Positions 63,157 through 64,000 of a DNA stretch of 64,000 bases are shown one piece after another. Position 1 is the first letter of the stretch. Each line of letters opens with the position of its first letter. The stretch is from positions 434,001 through 498,000 of the forward strand of contig JAHLKG010000020.1 of the NCBI GenBank assembly GCA_025526995.1, written 5' to 3'. Below the pieces are notes generated by a model, which had not been told where the DNA came from, did no database searches, and was given only the letters and a program-made list of their open reading frames with translations. The DNA is from Powellomyces hirtus. Its lineage: Eukaryota > Chytridiomycota > Chytridiomycetes > Spizellomycetales > Powellomycetaceae. Position numbers and translations under genes: made by a program.

Positions 63157-64000
63157 ATGGACGACTACACTCCGCTTATTGCCGTCCTACCTCCCGAGAT
63201 ATGGCGGCACATCCTTTCCATGCTTCCCCCCTCCTTCTTGCGACTGATAGCCAGAAGAGTTTCTCGCTCGTGGGACCAGATAACTAGGGGACTGATGCCG
63301 CGTCTCTTGGCAGAAATGGAATTGTATCTTGTGGTGTGGTTCGATAATACTTGGGAATGGGAATGCCAGCACGTTCGTCTCAAATGCGCGGCCCACACCA
63401 AAGATACTCTGTTCTTTGATCAAGTGGAGAAGAAGTGGTGGCGCTATCAGCCACGCTTGGTGACGATTGAATCAGGTTTCCACAACCTATGGTATTTGAT
63501 GCAGTTTACGTAGAGAAATCAAAACTGCTAAAATTTCTCCTAGGCACGGAGTCCACTTCTGTTTGGGTGATAGCGAGCCGAACGCAGTGGTCTCGTCGGT
63601 CCGCATAAACGCGCTTGAAGATGCTCAATCACACTTACAGGAGTGTCCGCCCTTGATCCTGCGTTATTCAACCAGATGCGAAGTGGATGGAAGGGAAAAC
63701 GTCTATGAGATCTACTTTGAGCAAATTGTTGTCAAAATAGAGGACTTGCTTGCGTGGAAGGGACGTCGCAATATTGATCGCTCACGCAGTGAAGCGCTGA
63801 TGAGTTACGAACAGATCCAAGAAGCGGAACGACTGGCAAAACTGTGCGACATCTGCAAGCGAAACAACAAAGGAACTGAATGTCTGGAAAAGAATTGCAA
63901 ACCGTGCTGCCGCGCATCGCATCATTGCTTCTCATTGTGGCAAACAAAGTCGAAATCAAAGATGTGCACCTCCTGCCGGAAAAACACAACGGCTAGCAAA
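63157..64000 (+). CDS. F-box protein with a Cys/His-rich C-terminal region (partial)
   Basis: Exons 63157-63509 and 63544-64000; only a 34-nt intron (GTAGAG...CCTAG) separates them, and phase is kept (ACG Thr, then HGVHFCLGDSEPN). The gene runs off the window. The N-terminus is an F-box: VLPPEIWRHILSMLPPSFLR and LIARRVSRSWDQITRGLM. A beta-rich middle follows (LYLVVWFDNTWEWECQHVRL, KWWRYQPRLVTIESGF). Near the end comes a dense cluster CDICKRNNKGTEC, NCKPCCRASHHCFSLW and MCTSCRK, which looks like a zinc-binding module with at least nine Cys. The F-box would dock Skp1 in an SCF ubiquitin ligase; the zinc-like region might bind substrate. No exact family recognised. Confidence 0.75.

Overview
The window reads as nuclear DNA of a fungus, most likely an early-diverging zoosporic (chytrid-type) lineage. 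Every sizeable gene is eukaryotic and most are split by short GT-AG introns (about 60-110 nt, occasionally with coding exons as small as 3-18 nt). The gene set is fungal: a HAL4/HAL5-type kinase, the large NAD-dependent glutamate dehydrogenase, an STR2-type cystathionine gamma-synthase, a Cdc11/AspA-type septin, a Siw14-type phosphatase, Nsa1, Sde2, EMC4 and Dus3. It also holds genes that yeasts usually lack: a class A (rhodopsin-like) seven-helix receptor, a stand-alone CaMKII association domain protein, a palmitoyl-protein thioesterase and a flavin-containing monooxygenase. The lineage call is inference; the nuclear eukaryotic character is seen directly. The code used is standard. There is no prophage, insertion sequence, CRISPR array or operon.

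Layout. 1-2.2 kb: 5' part of a CAMKL-type kinase and a CaMKII-association-domain gene (both minus). 2.3-3.1 kb: tRNA-Ile(AAT) and two tRNA-Thr(AGT); four more identical tRNA-Thr genes lie at 8.2, 16.8, 17.1 and 17.4 kb. 4.8-16 kb: HAL-type kinase, a monooxygenase with an in-frame intron and a disordered insert, KTI12, GDH2. 17.8-26 kb: MET22-type nucleotidase, DHHC palmitoyltransferase, ribosomal protein eL18, PPT1-type thioesterase, ribokinase. 26-33.4 kb: an unrecognised 345-residue protein, a Siw14-type phosphatase, the receptor, a membrane-tailed FAD oxidoreductase. 33.8-42 kb: TBP, weakly supported or unrecognised genes, a perfect 28-bp inverted repeat, cytosolic PheRS alpha, Nsa1. 42-53.6 kb: SDE2, a PAP2 lipid phosphatase, cystathionine gamma-synthase, phosphatidylinositol synthase, a broken gene, EMC4, DUS3. 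54-64 kb: decayed tandem F-box/LRR copies, a PPR protein, a septin, a small unknown gene, an ankyrin protein, a dCMP-deaminase-like protein, and an F-box protein with a Cys/His-rich end that runs off the window.

The genes do not form one pathway, but themes recur. Translation and tRNA: seven tRNA genes, PheRS alpha, Dus3, Kti12, eL18 and Nsa1. Lipid and membrane metabolism: PI synthase, PAP2 phosphatase, DHHC transferase opposed by the PPT1 thioesterase, EMC4. Sulfur metabolism: MET22-type PAP phosphatase and cystathionine gamma-synthase. Signalling: kinases, receptor, Siw14-type phosphatase. Exon structures given here were built by hand from splice consensus and reading-phase closure; wherever I state a protein length, the exon sum is an exact multiple of three.
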